NCBI RefSeq assembly: GCF_014196715.1
Contig: NZ_JACIEF010000001.1
Span: forward strand, 1,160,872 to 1,224,871
DNA length: 64,000 nt
Reading direction: 5' to 3'
Source of the DNA: Pedobacter zeae
GTDB taxonomy: Bacteria; Bacteroidota; Bacteroidia; Sphingobacteriales; Sphingobacteriaceae
Of the stretch, positions 17,336 to 26,867 are shown piece by piece (positions within the stretch are counted from its first letter, which is position 1; each line of letters starts with the position of its first letter). Position numbers and translations under genes: made by a program. The notes below the pieces were generated by a model, which saw only the letters and a list, made by a program, of their open reading frames with translations, was not told where the DNA came from and did no database searches.

Positions 17336-18580
17336 CTAAACCGTTTCTTTAAGGAGATTTAATAGCATGGTTAGTGCCGATGCTGCCGACCGTTCGATGT
17401 TCTGGATACGTTTATTGCTGAAATTAAACACTTTAGCTATAGTTTTATTTTTGGAAGAAACTGCAATCCAAACCGTACCTACCGGTTTATCTGCTGTTCC
17501 GCCATCAGGGCCGGCTATGCCGCTAACAGCAATGGAATAATCGGTTTTAAAATGTTTTATTGCCCCTTCGGCCATTTCGGTAACCGTTTGTTCGCTAACG
17601 GCACCAAAAGTAGTTAAAGTGTTTTCTTTTACCCCTAAGATAGATTCTTTCAGTTCATAGGCGTAGGCTACTGCCCCACCCCAATATACGGAGGAACAGC
17701 CGGGATGCTGGGTAATGAGGTGTGCAATATAACCGCCTGTGCAACTTTCTGCCGTTGATAGTGTTAACCCTCTACTTTCCATGAGGTTCAGGATCGCTTT
17801 TTCAAGGGCGATATCTTCATCAATAACCACAAACTTATTTACTTTGGCCATGATCTGTTTGGCGTAAACCTCAACTTCTGTTTTTAACTTGGCTTCGTGA
17901 TCTCCACTGGCCGATAAGCGCAAACGAACAAGACCTAATTTGGGTAGATAGGCTAACTTAATATGCGCTGGCAAGCTGTTTTCTATTTCCTCGATCTCCT
18001 TGGCCAAAAAGGATTCACCTATATTGGCCGTAAGAATCGTTTTATGTACAATAAACGGCAGCTTAAACCTGCTTTTAATCCTGGGCAGAATCTCGTCGTC
18101 CATCAGGTACATCATTTCGTAAGGAACACCAGGCATGGATATAAAAATGGTGTTGTTCTGCTCAAACCACATGCATGGGGCAGTACCATTTTTATTTACA
18201 ATAACTTCACAGCCATCCGGAACATCAGCTTGCTGAATATTGATATCCAATAATGGGCGTTTGTATTTTTCGAAAATCTGGCGAACCATTTCCAGTGCGC
18301 CGGCATCATTACGAAAGCCCATATTAAAATACTTTGCCAGGGTTTTCTTGGTGATATCATCTTTCGTTGGCCCCAAGCCACCGGTAATTAAAACAATATC
18401 TGCACGGTTTTCAGCAAGCTTGAGCGCTTCCATTATATGTTGCTCATCATCCGAAACTGAAGTAATCTGCTTAACCGAAACACCAATTAAATTTAACTGC
18501 TTTGCCATCCAGGCAGAATTGGTATCAACGATCTGGCCTATGAGAATCTCATCGCCAATGGTAATAATTTCGGCTAGCAT
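17336..18580 (-). CDS. cinA: CinA-family competence/damage-inducible protein
   Basis: A 414-residue protein. The N-terminal MoaB-like domain (1-170) carries IGDEILIGQIVDTNS and TGGLGPTKDD, and the C-terminal CinA/NMN-deamidase domain (about 255-414) carries STAESCTGG and SGIAGPDGG. Known members hydrolyse ADP-ribose and deamidate NMN in NAD recycling; the competence link comes from Gram-positives. It starts 4 bp after the lptD stop codon, so it is probably co-transcribed with lptD. A 56-bp gap separates it from the E2 gene. Confidence 0.92.
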   Translation of the reverse strand: MLAEIITIGDEILIGQIVDTNSAWMAKQLNLIGVSVKQITSVSDDEQHIMEALKLAENRADIVLITGGLGPTKDDITKKTLAKYFNMGFRNDAGALEMVRQIFEKYKRPLLDINIQQADVPDGCEVIVNKNGTAPCMWFEQNNTIFISMPGVPYEMMYLMDDEILPRIKSRFKLPFIVHKTILTANIGESFLAKEIEEIENSLPAHIKLAYLPKLGLVRLRLSASGDHEAKLKTEVEVYAKQIMAKVNKFVVIDEDIALEKAILNLMESRGLTLSTAESCTGGYIAHLITQHPGCSSVYWGGAVAYAYELKESILGVKENTLTTFGAVSEQTVTEMAEGAIKHFKTDYSIAVSGIAGPDGGTADKPVGTVWIAVSSKNKTIAKVFNFSNKRIQNIERSAASALTMLLNLLKETV

Positions 18581-18584
18581 AAAT

Positions 18585-21245
18585 TTATTGGTATGTGTTG
18601 TAAAAACCTTGTCTTTTGCTCAATTTCAAATCCTGTAATATAGATGCCTTAACTTTTATGGTCAAAGAATAACTTCTATAGGCGCCAAATGGAACCCAGT
18701 TTACGCTCATATCCCAGCAATGCAGATCACGGTAAATGGCTAAATTCATCGGAGTTAAACCATTATTCTTAAAGTCATAACCCGAATTAAAGGTAACTTT
18801 CCATTTCGGGGTTAAATTCACATCGCCATTAAAATTCAGGGTATTCGAAATGGTACTGGTGTTTCCATCGTTCGCATACTGAAAACTATAAGAAAATGAG
18901 AAATTCCACGGTATGTTAAAATCAACAAAGGCATTCGGGTCACGGCTTATAGCCGCCAACTGTTCAGACTGTAGATCGTTCAATCCTTTTTTGTTTGCCG
19001 CCTCTCCCAATTTATCATTTGCCTCATTTTTACGCTTTAATGCCTCCGGATTTAAACTATAATCAAATGAGAACCCAAAATTGGTTAAACGCGGCAGAAA
19101 TTTATTCTTTTGGAAAAATAAGCGGTCTTCTCTAATTTTCATGATCTGCCCATTAACCGTAGTGTCTTTTAAAGCATATGGATCCAATGTTCCGTTATAG
19201 TTTATGCCTAATTTATCGGTAAACTGCGATCGGCCGCTAAAGCCTATTGTAGATAATTTATAGGCTGGAGCTAAGAAATTGTAAGAGCCGCTAAAACTCA
19301 AACCCTGTATAATCGGAATCTTTTTTGAGCCTGTTCCGGTTGTATCATTTTTATTCCTCACCTTTAATTCTACTGTATTATCCAGTCCGAAACCAATGGA
19401 TGCATTGGGGCCACCAAAAGAACCCGGCTGTGCCATACCATCAAAAATAGAATATTTTAACGGTTGCCCACTGGTATAAATTTGATTCCCATTCTGGTCT
19501 ATTGCCGGTCTGAAAGGCCCTGCCCCCGCTTTGGTGAAATCAGGAGAGTAAGAAAAAGAAACATTAGGAGTCATTACATGCCTCAACGCCTGTATTTTAC
19601 CGGCAGGATTAAAGTCTCTCCTGCCATAAATTTTAGTAGACATACTTGTTGATAGGCTGTAACTGCCGGCTCTTTTAAATCCGCTGATGGTATCTTCTCT
19701 AAAAGTATAGGTATTATCTGCAAATTGTGTATATCTTCTGCTTACACTCTGGAAATTCCATACTTCGTTGTAGGTACCACCCAAGCTAAAGTTAAGGTAT
19801 TTCAGGGCTGTGAACGACATATTTACCGGGATACTGTGCGAAAACCCACTTCTTAAACGCTTTAAGCCATCATTCTGAAAAAGCAAACTGTCAAAAGTAT
19901 CAATCCGGTTGGTTCCCTGTAAGCTGTAACCTACCGTAATTTTTTGATACCATTTTTGCTCTCCAACCGCATTTTTGGGACTGAATGGATTAAATGTTGG
20001 TATGTTGAAGGTCATTTCGGGCAACCTTAATGATATTGCCCTTGTGCTTAAAGTCTGATCACTTGATGCGGCCAAAGAGAAGTTCATCCCGTTCGAATAG
20101 GCCTTGGCATAACTGATACTACTACTGGTTGAGTTGGTGGCAATGGTATTAATGTCGTAAGTGGTACCTGCGGCCGTATTTTTATAATACCCTTTCCTAC
20201 CTGTTGATACCAACCTTACACTGGCGCTGAATGTGGTACCCGGGTTGGCATTGGCATTTTGACTGTGGCTCCAATTGATGCTGAAGTTTTTGGTTGGATT
20301 TTTAAATGCTTCAGTACCTTCTAAACCGTCTTTAAAACTAGCGTAGGCCAAATTAATGTTACCGTTATATTTATATCTTTTGGTGTAATTACTCAGCAAA
20401 CTTGTTTCATAAGAGCCATTGGTATAAATGGAGCCTAAAAGTTTGGCATCCCAGTAATCGTTCAATCCGATATAATAACCACCGTTTTGCAGAAAAAATC
20501 CTCTTGTTGCATCTTCACCAGGTGTGGGAAGTATTACCCCTGATGTTCTTTTGTTTGGTTTTGGGAAAAAAGCAAAAGGCAGCCCTAAAAAAGTAGGAAT
20601 ATCTTCAATAATCATATAAACGGGTCCTGTAATAATCTGTTTCTCGGTTACCACTCCCTTAGAGATCATTAACCCGAAGTGCGGGTGCGGAAGATTACAG
20701 GTACTGTACATTACATTTTTAATGTGCAGTTCATCATCTATTTGTTTTTTACTCTGTCCGCCAGAGAAGAAGCCCCCTTCTTGTTCGGAGAAAACACCAT
20801 ACACCTTAGCCTTGGTTGTTTCCGAATTGTAAAAAATAGAATCGGCAATTGCTGTTCCGTCGGTACCGGATTTGAAGATGGGCCTTCCCATGTACCTACC
20901 GGTTTTTGGATCTTTTAAACCGCGCGCGAAAATTGAATTTTGCTTTTTATCGTATCTGATATAGGCCGCATCCAGCTCAAAATCACCATATATAACCCTT
21001 GCGTTCCCATATAAATAAACAATGTTTTTATCGGCGCTCATTTTAACCGAATCTTCCGCCTTGTATTCTACTTTCTGATCAAGGCTGCTGTTATTTTTTC
21101 CGGTCTTGTTACCTTTATCCTTTTTAGTTGTATCCAGTTTGATGATCTGTTGCAATGAAAATCGCGAATATGCGTTAGCTTTATCAACAGCAAGTGTTAA
21201 TAAAATGACAGAAATTAGTAAAATAGAGCTCCTCAGAAGTTTCAA
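18585..21245 (-). CDS. lptD: LptD-like LPS assembly outer-membrane protein (TTG start)
   Basis: An 886-residue outer-membrane protein with a signal peptide (cleavage near ANA-YS), an N-terminal OstA/LptA-like domain (about 55-200; VYLYGNARVIYGDFELDA) and a long C-terminal beta-barrel with alternating strands. This is the Bacteroidota-type LptD that inserts lipopolysaccharide into the outer leaflet. The only in-frame start that keeps the signal peptide is TTG at 21245; the upstream frame reaches a stop at 21261-21263 without an ATG. It is divergent from the amidase genes, with the two promoters almost overlapping. Confidence 0.85.
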   Translation of the reverse strand: MKLLRSSILLISVILLTLAVDKANAYSRFSLQQIIKLDTTKKDKGNKTGKNNSSLDQKVEYKAEDSVKMSADKNIVYLYGNARVIYGDFELDAAYIRYDKKQNSIFARGLKDPKTGRYMGRPIFKSGTDGTAIADSIFYNSETTKAKVYGVFSEQEGGFFSGGQSKKQIDDELHIKNVMYSTCNLPHPHFGLMISKGVVTEKQIITGPVYMIIEDIPTFLGLPFAFFPKPNKRTSGVILPTPGEDATRGFFLQNGGYYIGLNDYWDAKLLGSIYTNGSYETSLLSNYTKRYKYNGNINLAYASFKDGLEGTEAFKNPTKNFSINWSHSQNANANPGTTFSASVRLVSTGRKGYYKNTAAGTTYDINTIATNSTSSSISYAKAYSNGMNFSLAASSDQTLSTRAISLRLPEMTFNIPTFNPFSPKNAVGEQKWYQKITVGYSLQGTNRIDTFDSLLFQNDGLKRLRSGFSHSIPVNMSFTALKYLNFSLGGTYNEVWNFQSVSRRYTQFADNTYTFREDTISGFKRAGSYSLSTSMSTKIYGRRDFNPAGKIQALRHVMTPNVSFSYSPDFTKAGAGPFRPAIDQNGNQIYTSGQPLKYSIFDGMAQPGSFGGPNASIGFGLDNTVELKVRNKNDTTGTGSKKIPIIQGLSFSGSYNFLAPAYKLSTIGFSGRSQFTDKLGINYNGTLDPYALKDTTVNGQIMKIREDRLFFQKNKFLPRLTNFGFSFDYSLNPEALKRKNEANDKLGEAANKKGLNDLQSEQLAAISRDPNAFVDFNIPWNFSFSYSFQYANDGNTSTISNTLNFNGDVNLTPKWKVTFNSGYDFKNNGLTPMNLAIYRDLHCWDMSVNWVPFGAYRSYSLTIKVKASILQDLKLSKRQGFYNTYQ

Positions 21246-21261
21246 ATTCGTATTTGAATGT

Positions 21262-21269
21262 TATTTTTG
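21262..21269 (+). promoter_or_regulatory. -7 box for the amidase operon
   Basis: TATTTTTG matches TAnnTTTG. Transcription would start near 21276, which rules out the TTG at 21254 as start and supports ATG 21320. Confidence 0.55.
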
Positions 21270-21319
21270 CACAAATGTTTAATCAAAAACGTTCAAAATT
21301 AGTGAAAAATATACCATTG

Positions 21320-22183
21320 ATGTATCTTAAATCCATTTTAACAATTATTATTTATTTGGTATTATCAAATGCAGTTGATAATCAGTTGTTTGCGCAGGAA
21401 TACAAAATCAAAACAATTGTTATCGATGCCGGTCATGGGGGTAAAGATGGGGCTACTCACGGCCTGTATTCCAAGGAAAAAGATGTGGCACTTAAAACCG
21501 CATTGAACCTTGGCCGCGCACTCCAGGACAGCTTGAAAGATATCAAGGTTATCTATACACGTGAGACAGATGTATTTATCCCTTTATACGAGCGCATTAA
21601 TATTGCAAATAATGCAAAGGCCGATTTATTTATTTCCATTCACTTAAATGATATGCCGATCAGGGTATCGAGAGTGGTTGATTATTACAAAAAAGTAAGA
21701 GGCAGAAAAGTACCGGTTTATAGAACCGTTACCTCTAAAAGCACTTCAACGAGGGGAACAGAAACCTTTGTATCCGGAACGGGCCGTTTAGGCGAGCAGG
21801 ACGAGGTGATTAAAAGGGAAAATGCGTCGATGTTTTTGGAAGACAATTATCAGAAAAATTACGAAGGATTTATTGCTAACACACCTGAGAGCGATATCAT
21901 GTTATCTTTAATGAAACAAACCAATAGGGATAGGAGTTTAAAGTTTGCCTCAATGCTGCAGCAGGAATATGTTAATGCAGGGCGCATCAACAGAGGGGTG
22001 CAAGAGAAGAGCCTCGCAGTATTGGCGCGTGCGGCCATGCCGGCAGTATTAACAGAAATAGGTTTTGTGAGCAATCCCGAGGAAGAAGATTATATGAATT
22101 CTACTGAGGGACAAAATGAAATTGTAAGCGGAATTATCAAAGCAATTAAAAATTATAAACGGATCGCTGAAACATCATTTTAA
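21320..22183 (+). CDS. N-acetylmuramoyl-L-alanine amidase (Amidase_3), first of a tandem pair
   Basis: A 287-residue periplasmic zinc amidase that cleaves the lactyl-peptide bond of peptidoglycan. The signal peptide runs to about LFA-QE. The catalytic domain has zinc-site segments IDAGHGG, YSKEKD, SIHLND and the catalytic-Glu segment LTEIGF. An insertion before GTETF (KKVRGRKVPVYR region) lengthens it relative to its neighbour. The start 21320 is preferred over TTG 21254 because it begins the signal peptide directly and lies downstream of the -7 box. It is followed 12 bp later by a paralogue. Confidence 0.9.
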   Translation: MYLKSILTIIIYLVLSNAVDNQLFAQEYKIKTIVIDAGHGGKDGATHGLYSKEKDVALKTALNLGRALQDSLKDIKVIYTRETDVFIPLYERINIANNAKADLFISIHLNDMPIRVSRVVDYYKKVRGRKVPVYRTVTSKSTSTRGTETFVSGTGRLGEQDEVIKRENASMFLEDNYQKNYEGFIANTPESDIMLSLMKQTNRDRSLKFASMLQQEYVNAGRINRGVQEKSLAVLARAAMPAVLTEIGFVSNPEEEDYMNSTEGQNEIVSGIIKAIKNYKRIAETSF

Positions 22184-22195
22184 TACCCTTCATGA

Positions 22196-22972
22196 ATGAA
22201 GATTAAACTTCTGATCACCGCACTTTTATTTTCGATACTGGTAAACGAAAAAGCACCTGCCCAGGGCTATAAGATCAAAACAATTGTTATTGATCCGGGG
22301 CATGGCGGGAGAAAACCAGGAGCCTCGGGCAGTTTTTCAAAAGAAAAAGATGTTTCATTAAAGGTTGCATTGAAGTTGGGGGCATTGCTGAAGGAAGAAA
22401 TGCCAAATATTAAAGTAATTTTTACCCGGAAAACAGACATAGATGTTGATTTGTATAGACGTGCAGAAATAGCGAACGAAGCCAATGCAGACCTTTTTAT
22501 ATCGGTACACTGTAATTCAATGCCTCCTGGCAATACCCATATTAAGGGCGTAGAAACATTGGTTGCAGGTTCGCACCGACTAAAGGAACAGGATGCCGCT
22601 ATACGGGAAAATGCCGATATTAAATTAGAGAAAAATTACAAAAGCAAGTATGATGGCTATGATCCAAGCGATCCCAGTAGTTTTATCCTTTTATCGCTTT
22701 TAAAAAATACCTTCAGAGATAAAAGTATTAAATTTGCCAAACTGATACAGAATAGCTACATCAGCAGAGACAAGCGGTTAAGCCGTGGCGTTAAAGAGCA
22801 AGGTGTTTTGGTGCTGCAGCGATGTGGCATGCCTGCTGTTTTAACTGAAGTAGGTTTTATCTCGAATAAAGAGGAAGAAAAATACATTAATTCTCAAAAC
22901 GGACAAAACGAGATCGCTAATTCTATTTTAGAAGCAATAAAAACATACAAAAAAAATATTGAGGTTAAATAA
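22196..22972 (+). CDS. N-acetylmuramoyl-L-alanine amidase (Amidase_3), second of a tandem pair
   Basis: A 258-residue paralogue of the preceding gene with the same motif order: IDPGHGG, FSKEKD, SVHCNS, LTEVGF. A signal peptide ends near APA-QG. It lacks the roughly 25-residue basic insertion of the first copy and replaces Ala by Pro in the first motif. The pair looks like a local duplication that has diverged, perhaps one housekeeping and one specialised (septal, or other) enzyme. It lies in the same operon as the first copy; the MCE gene follows after 161 bp. Confidence 0.9.
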   Translation: MKIKLLITALLFSILVNEKAPAQGYKIKTIVIDPGHGGRKPGASGSFSKEKDVSLKVALKLGALLKEEMPNIKVIFTRKTDIDVDLYRRAEIANEANADLFISVHCNSMPPGNTHIKGVETLVAGSHRLKEQDAAIRENADIKLEKNYKSKYDGYDPSDPSSFILLSLLKNTFRDKSIKFAKLIQNSYISRDKRLSRGVKEQGVLVLQRCGMPAVLTEVGFISNKEEEKYINSQNGQNEIANSILEAIKTYKKNIEVK

Positions 22973-23133
22973 GTGGCATTATAAATGATAGTTATTTTAA
23001 CTTTACAAAAAATATAAAGAGGTACCAAACAAAACAATTACATATACCAGGTGTATATATAAAGTTTAACGTAAAAAAGAATTGCGCTCCAGCAGATTGA
23101 AAGCAAAATCTGCAGCCACTAAAAAAAACACTT

Positions 23134-24087
23134 ATGAAGATTAAGAACGAGACCAAAGTAGGTATTTTAGCCGCATTTGCGATAGCCTTACTAATTATTG
23201 GATATAATTTTTTAAAAGGTAATTCCATTTTTTCAAACGAAACAACATTATACGCAAGATATACACGGGTAGATGGTTTAACGGTTTCTAAACCTGTATT
23301 AATTAACGGTTACCAGATTGGCCGGGTTGCAAAGCTACAGCTGGAGCCGGGCGGTACAATTTTGGCTACTTTAAGCATCAACAGCAAATATGAAATTCCT
23401 GAAAATAGTATTGCCCGCCTAGAAGGCACTGATCTACTGGGAAGTAAAGCAATTGTAATGTCGTTAGGCGATTCAAAAAAAATGGCTGAAGATGGTTACA
23501 CTTTAAATGCTAATGTAGAAAAAGGATTGATGGAACAGGTTCAGCCTGTGCAGAAAAAAGCTGAATTGATTATTGGCAAAATGGATTCTATTTTGAGCAG
23601 TGTTAATTCTATCCTGAATCCTAACTTCCAAAAAAATGTAGATAAAAGTTTTAACAGCATTGCAGGTACGCTGGCTTCGTTGGAAACCACCTCTAAAAAA
23701 GTTGATGGCCTGGTTGGATCAGAAAGTAAACGCATTGAAGCAATCCTTAGGAATGTTGAGGGCATTACCGCTAACTTGAATAGCAATAACCAAAAAATCA
23801 GCGACATTTTAACCAATATTAATACGGTTACCGATAAGTTTGCTGCTGCTAATTTTAAACAAACCTTAGATAATGCCAATAATGCTATTGCCGATTTACA
23901 AAGTGTAATTTCGAATATTAAAAGCGGCAAAGGTAGTTTAGGCCTGTTATTGAACGATGATAAAATGTACCAGAATTTAACTAATGCTTCCAAAAATCTG
24001 GATGAGTTAATGATCGACTTAAAAGCAAATCCAAAACGTTATGTACACTTCTCTGTATTCGGCGGCGGAAACAAAAAAGATAAGTAA
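23134..24087 (+). CDS. MCE/MlaD-family lipid transport protein
   Basis: A 317-residue protein with one N-terminal membrane anchor (about 8-28) and an MCE domain (about 38-115; VDGLTVSKPVLINGYQIG, LLGSKAIV). A long helical/coiled-coil region follows to residue 300. Such proteins form hexameric rings of ABC systems that move phospholipids between membranes. The MlaE/MlaF partners are not in this window. It follows the amidases in the same direction and is closed by a strong terminator. The 161-bp gap upstream has a small GCAGATT/AATCTGC hairpin but no gene. Confidence 0.88.
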   Translation: MKIKNETKVGILAAFAIALLIIGYNFLKGNSIFSNETTLYARYTRVDGLTVSKPVLINGYQIGRVAKLQLEPGGTILATLSINSKYEIPENSIARLEGTDLLGSKAIVMSLGDSKKMAEDGYTLNANVEKGLMEQVQPVQKKAELIIGKMDSILSSVNSILNPNFQKNVDKSFNSIAGTLASLETTSKKVDGLVGSESKRIEAILRNVEGITANLNSNNQKISDILTNINTVTDKFAAANFKQTLDNANNAIADLQSVISNIKSGKGSLGLLLNDDKMYQNLTNASKNLDELMIDLKANPKRYVHFSVFGGGNKKDK

Positions 24088-24105
24088 TTAATTTTTATAA
24101 AGTTG

Positions 24106-24140
24106 AAAGCCTTACATTTTTAAATTGTAAGGCTTTTTTT
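24106..24140 (+). terminator. Rho-independent terminator after the MCE gene
   Basis: A perfect 11-bp stem (AAAGCCTTACA 24106-24116, TGTAAGGCTTT 24126-24136) is followed by TTTT. Confidence 0.88.
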
Positions 24141-24185
24141 ATGGTTTTGAATCTATGTAGCTAACTTGAATATTTATTCTTTAAT

Positions 24186-24391
24186 CGTCCTGAATGCAAT
24201 GAAGGATCTTTAAATAATGCAAAATGTAAGTTTGGATAGAATTTAATTTAACCAATTTGCATTATCAGCAGGAAAATCTCTGCTTAAAATCCCGCAGATT
24301 TAAGAAGATAGACGCAGATTGTATTAACAATTATTTTACCCCAAACTCTGCGGACTCTTAGTATATTCCTCAGTGCGTTCTGTGGTAAAAA
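24186..24391. repeat. Non-coding gap 24088-24401 with repeat remnants
   Basis: This gap of about 310 bp has no open frame of note. It holds a fragment of family A (CGTCCTGAATGCAATGAAGG from 24186). It also holds a stretch (about 24292-24391) with CCGCAGATTT, AGACGCAGATT, CTCTGCGGACTCTTAG and TCTGTGGTAAA, the wording of a second common intergenic repeat family. Confidence 0.5.
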
Positions 24392-24401
24392 AATAAAAGC
24401 T

Positions 24402-25307
24402 CTAAAGCTGAAAAGTTCTCCCCTCTACGGCCAGTTCTGTATTTTCAAAAACAGACTGCGCTTCTTCCAAGAGCATCTGCAAGGTTTTGTAACGTGAAGA
24501 GAAATGCCCGATCAGCAGTTTCTTTGCTCCGGTAATTTTGGCCACCTCCCCTGCCTGTAAAGCTGTGGTGTGGTGGGTTTCAATGGCGCGGTCTAAAAGA
24601 TCATGCATAAAGGTCGCTTCGTGATAAAGCGTATCGCAATCTTTTATGGCAGAAAAATAGCGCTCATCAAATAACGTATCCGAACAATAAGCATAACAAC
24701 GCGGCGGATCGGCTTCAGTAGTATAGTCTTCACTGCGCAAAATATTGCCGTTGGGGAGTTCTACGTCCATTCCTTTTTTTAAAGCCGTGTAATAAGCCAT
24801 AGGCACTTCATCCGCTTTATCCTTGATGAGTTTTCGCTGCCTTTTCTTTTGCTGAAAAATAAACCCAGTGGTTGGGATGCGGTGATTTAAAACAATGGTT
24901 TTGACAATCAGGTCGCTGTTTTCAAAAATCTGCTTCGGTTCGTCTGCCTCAATCGGGAAAAATGAGATGGGGTAGCGTAAAACCGTATCGGAGTATTTAA
25001 ACTGGATTTCCAGGATCTCCAACAGCGGCTTAGGACCGAATATCTGTATTGGCTTTACCCTGCCGTTTAAGTGCAGGCTTGAAAGCAGGCCAATTAGGCC
25101 AAAATAGTGATCGCCGTGTAAATGGCTAATGAAAATATAATCTATCCGCGCCGCCTTAAGGTTAAACTTGGCTAATTGCTGTTGTGTACCTTCGCCGCAA
25201 TCAATCAGATAACATTTTTCGTTACAATTTAAAAGCTGTGCCGATGGGTTCCGGTTAAAAACAGGAGTGGCCGAACTGCTTCCTAAAATGGTAACTTCAA
25301 ATTTCAT
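24402..25307 (-). CDS. rnz: Ribonuclease Z
   Basis: A 301-residue MBL-fold tRNA 3'-processing endonuclease. The metal motif HLHGDH sits in FISHLHGDHYFG, with the downstream ligands in YCSDT and GHFSSRY. The exosite arm region is about 150-180. It removes 3' trailers from pre-tRNAs and is essential in bacteria whose tRNA genes lack an encoded CCA. Length is normal. It is divided from the upstream STAS gene by a terminator, so it must have its own promoter, which I could not identify. Confidence 0.93.
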   Translation of the reverse strand: MKFEVTILGSSSATPVFNRNPSAQLLNCNEKCYLIDCGEGTQQQLAKFNLKAARIDYIFISHLHGDHYFGLIGLLSSLHLNGRVKPIQIFGPKPLLEILEIQFKYSDTVLRYPISFFPIEADEPKQIFENSDLIVKTIVLNHRIPTTGFIFQQKKRQRKLIKDKADEVPMAYYTALKKGMDVELPNGNILRSEDYTTEADPPRCYAYCSDTLFDERYFSAIKDCDTLYHEATFMHDLLDRAIETHHTTALQAGEVAKITGAKKLLIGHFSSRYKTLQMLLEEAQSVFENTELAVEGRTFQL

Positions 25308-25325
25308 AATGATGAGATATAAAAA

Positions 25326-25355
25326 GCCTCGTAGATTTTTAGAAAACTACGAGGC
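25326..25355 (-). terminator. Terminator of the STAS-domain gene
   Basis: GCCTCGTAG (25326-25334) pairs with CTACGAGGC (25347-25355). On the minus strand the stem is followed by TTTTTAT. Confidence 0.8.
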
Positions 25356-25378
25356 TATAATATTATTGGATAAATGGA

Positions 25379-25756
25379 TTATTTAGCGCCTCTGAACTCT
25401 TTTTCCAGTTCATCCATAAAGATGAAATCAGTTGCCTCTTCTATTGTATTAACAAACGTTACAGATTGGAATATGTTTGATAATTCTATAATTGTAGCAA
25501 GTTCATCACTAATTCCGGTCACGATAAACAATCCATCAGCTGCTTTGCAAAGCCTGTCGCCAACCAATAAACAGCTCAAATCTTGTGCATCATTACATTC
25601 AGTAACATGGCTAAGATCAACTATAATGTTTTTAAAGCCTTCTGCATTAAGCAAATACAGTTCAGATTTTAATCCAGGTGCATTATCGTTAGTAAACTTA
25701 GGTTCTTCTAAAGTTAAGCTTACGTATTTATCGTGTTTATCTACTGAAAATTTCAT
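25379..25756 (-). CDS. STAS-domain protein (anti-sigma factor antagonist-like) lacking the phospho-Ser
   Basis: A 125-residue single STAS domain, as in SpoIIAA-type anti-anti-sigma factors. The central motif, usually DSSGLG, reads NDAQDLSCLL here, so the phosphorylated Ser is replaced by Ala in my alignment. It may therefore be a constitutive or non-phosphorylated binding partner. A partner kinase or anti-sigma gene is not adjacent. It lies 43 bp downstream of purC with its own terminator behind it. Confidence 0.75.
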   Translation of the reverse strand: MKFSVDKHDKYVSLTLEEPKFTNDNAPGLKSELYLLNAEGFKNIIVDLSHVTECNDAQDLSCLLVGDRLCKAADGLFIVTGISDELATIIELSNIFQSVTFVNTIEEATDFIFMDELEKEFRGAK

Positions 25757-25799
25757 CTCTCTAATCTTTATGGCACTAATGTATAAATTCTTTCGGATT

Positions 25800-26744
25800 T
25801 TATAAAGTTTCTAATGCCTTTACCACATTGCTTTCGATACGGCTGGAAATTGCATCGGCATCAGCTTTTATAAACTTCTCTCCTACAATATGCTCGTAAA
25901 GTTCGATATAACGTTCAGAAATAGAATTTACAATTTCAGGTGTCATTTCTGGAACTACCTGTCCGTCTTTGCCCTGAAATCCGTTTTCAATCAGCCATTT
26001 ACGCACAAATTCTTTAGAAAGCTGTTTCTGTGGTTCATTGTTATTCTGACGCGCTTCGTAACCTTCGGCATAAAAATACCTGGAGGAATCAGGGGTGTGG
26101 ATTTCATCAATCAGGTAAATTACACCATCGGCTTTGCCGAATTCGTATTTTGTATCTACCAAGATTAATCCGCTTTTGGCGGCCATCTCTGTTCCGCGCT
26201 GATATAGTGCGTAGGTATATTCTTCTAATTTTTCGTAATCTGTAGCAGAAACAATGCCTTTGGCCAAAATATCTTCTTTTGAGATATCCTCGTCATGCCC
26301 TACCGAAGCTTTTGTTGTTGGTGTAATAATAGGGTGCGGCAGTTGATCGTTTTCCTTTAAACCTTCAGGTAAAGCAACGCCACAAACCGAACGTTTTCCT
26401 GCGCTATATTCCCTCCAGGCATGCCCGGCTAAATAACCTCTGATAACCATTTCTACTTTAAAAGGCTCACAGATACGCCCGATTGTGACCATCGGATCCG
26501 GAACAGCCAAAACCCAGTTCGGAACAATATCCTGTGTGGCAGATAAAAATTTAGCCGCAATCTGATTTAAAACCTGTCCTTTAAAAGGAATAGCTTCGGG
26601 CAATACAACATCAAAGGCTGAAATGCGATCTGATACGACCATTACCATCAATTGATCGGCAATTGTATATACATCACGTACTTTTCCTTTGTAAAAATTA
26701 CTTTGATTCGGGAAATTGAAATGGGTTTCTTTTAGTGCTTTCAT
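25800..26744 (-). CDS. purC: Phosphoribosylaminoimidazole-succinocarboxamide synthase
   Basis: A 314-residue SAICAR synthase, the purine-pathway enzyme joining CAIR and aspartate with ATP. Diagnostic stretches are [32 protein letters not shown] and LVDTKYEFG. It is the longer form (about 300 residues), as in eukaryotes and some Bacteroidota, rather than the 240-residue E. coli type. No other pur genes are near. The 120-bp upstream gap ends at the terminator of the small gene 26866-27144. Confidence 0.95.
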   Translation of the reverse strand: MKALKETHFNFPNQSNFYKGKVRDVYTIADQLMVMVVSDRISAFDVVLPEAIPFKGQVLNQIAAKFLSATQDIVPNWVLAVPDPMVTIGRICEPFKVEMVIRGYLAGHAWREYSAGKRSVCGVALPEGLKENDQLPHPIITPTTKASVGHDEDISKEDILAKGIVSATDYEKLEEYTYALYQRGTEMAAKSGLILVDTKYEFGKADGVIYLIDEIHTPDSSRYFYAEGYEARQNNNEPQKQLSKEFVRKWLIENGFQGKDGQVVPEMTPEIVNSISERYIELYEHIVGEKFIKADADAISSRIESNVVKALETL

Positions 26745-26831
26745 GAGGATGTAAAAATAGCAAAAAAGTCGGAAAGCCCGAAAGTCTTTAACCTGAAGAC
26801 CGTGATAAGAGGCCTACAGATAAAATGTTAT

Positions 26832-26867
26832 AAAAACACCCGCAGTTTATGAACTGCGGGTGTTTTT
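26832..26867. terminator. Bidirectional hairpin terminator
   Basis: AAAAACACCCGCAGTT (26832-26847) pairs with AACTGCGGGTGTTTTT (26852-26867), a 16-bp perfect stem with a T run on either strand. It overlaps the stop codon of the small gene 26866-27144. Confidence 0.85.

Noticed and set aside
21254..21319. TTG start extending the first amidase
   Set aside because: It lies upstream of the predicted transcription start and puts 22 residues before a good signal peptide.
25374..25805. 143-codon plus-strand frame opposite the STAS gene
   Set aside because: It is the shadow of a well-supported STAS gene; the Ser-rich composition is typical of antisense frames.
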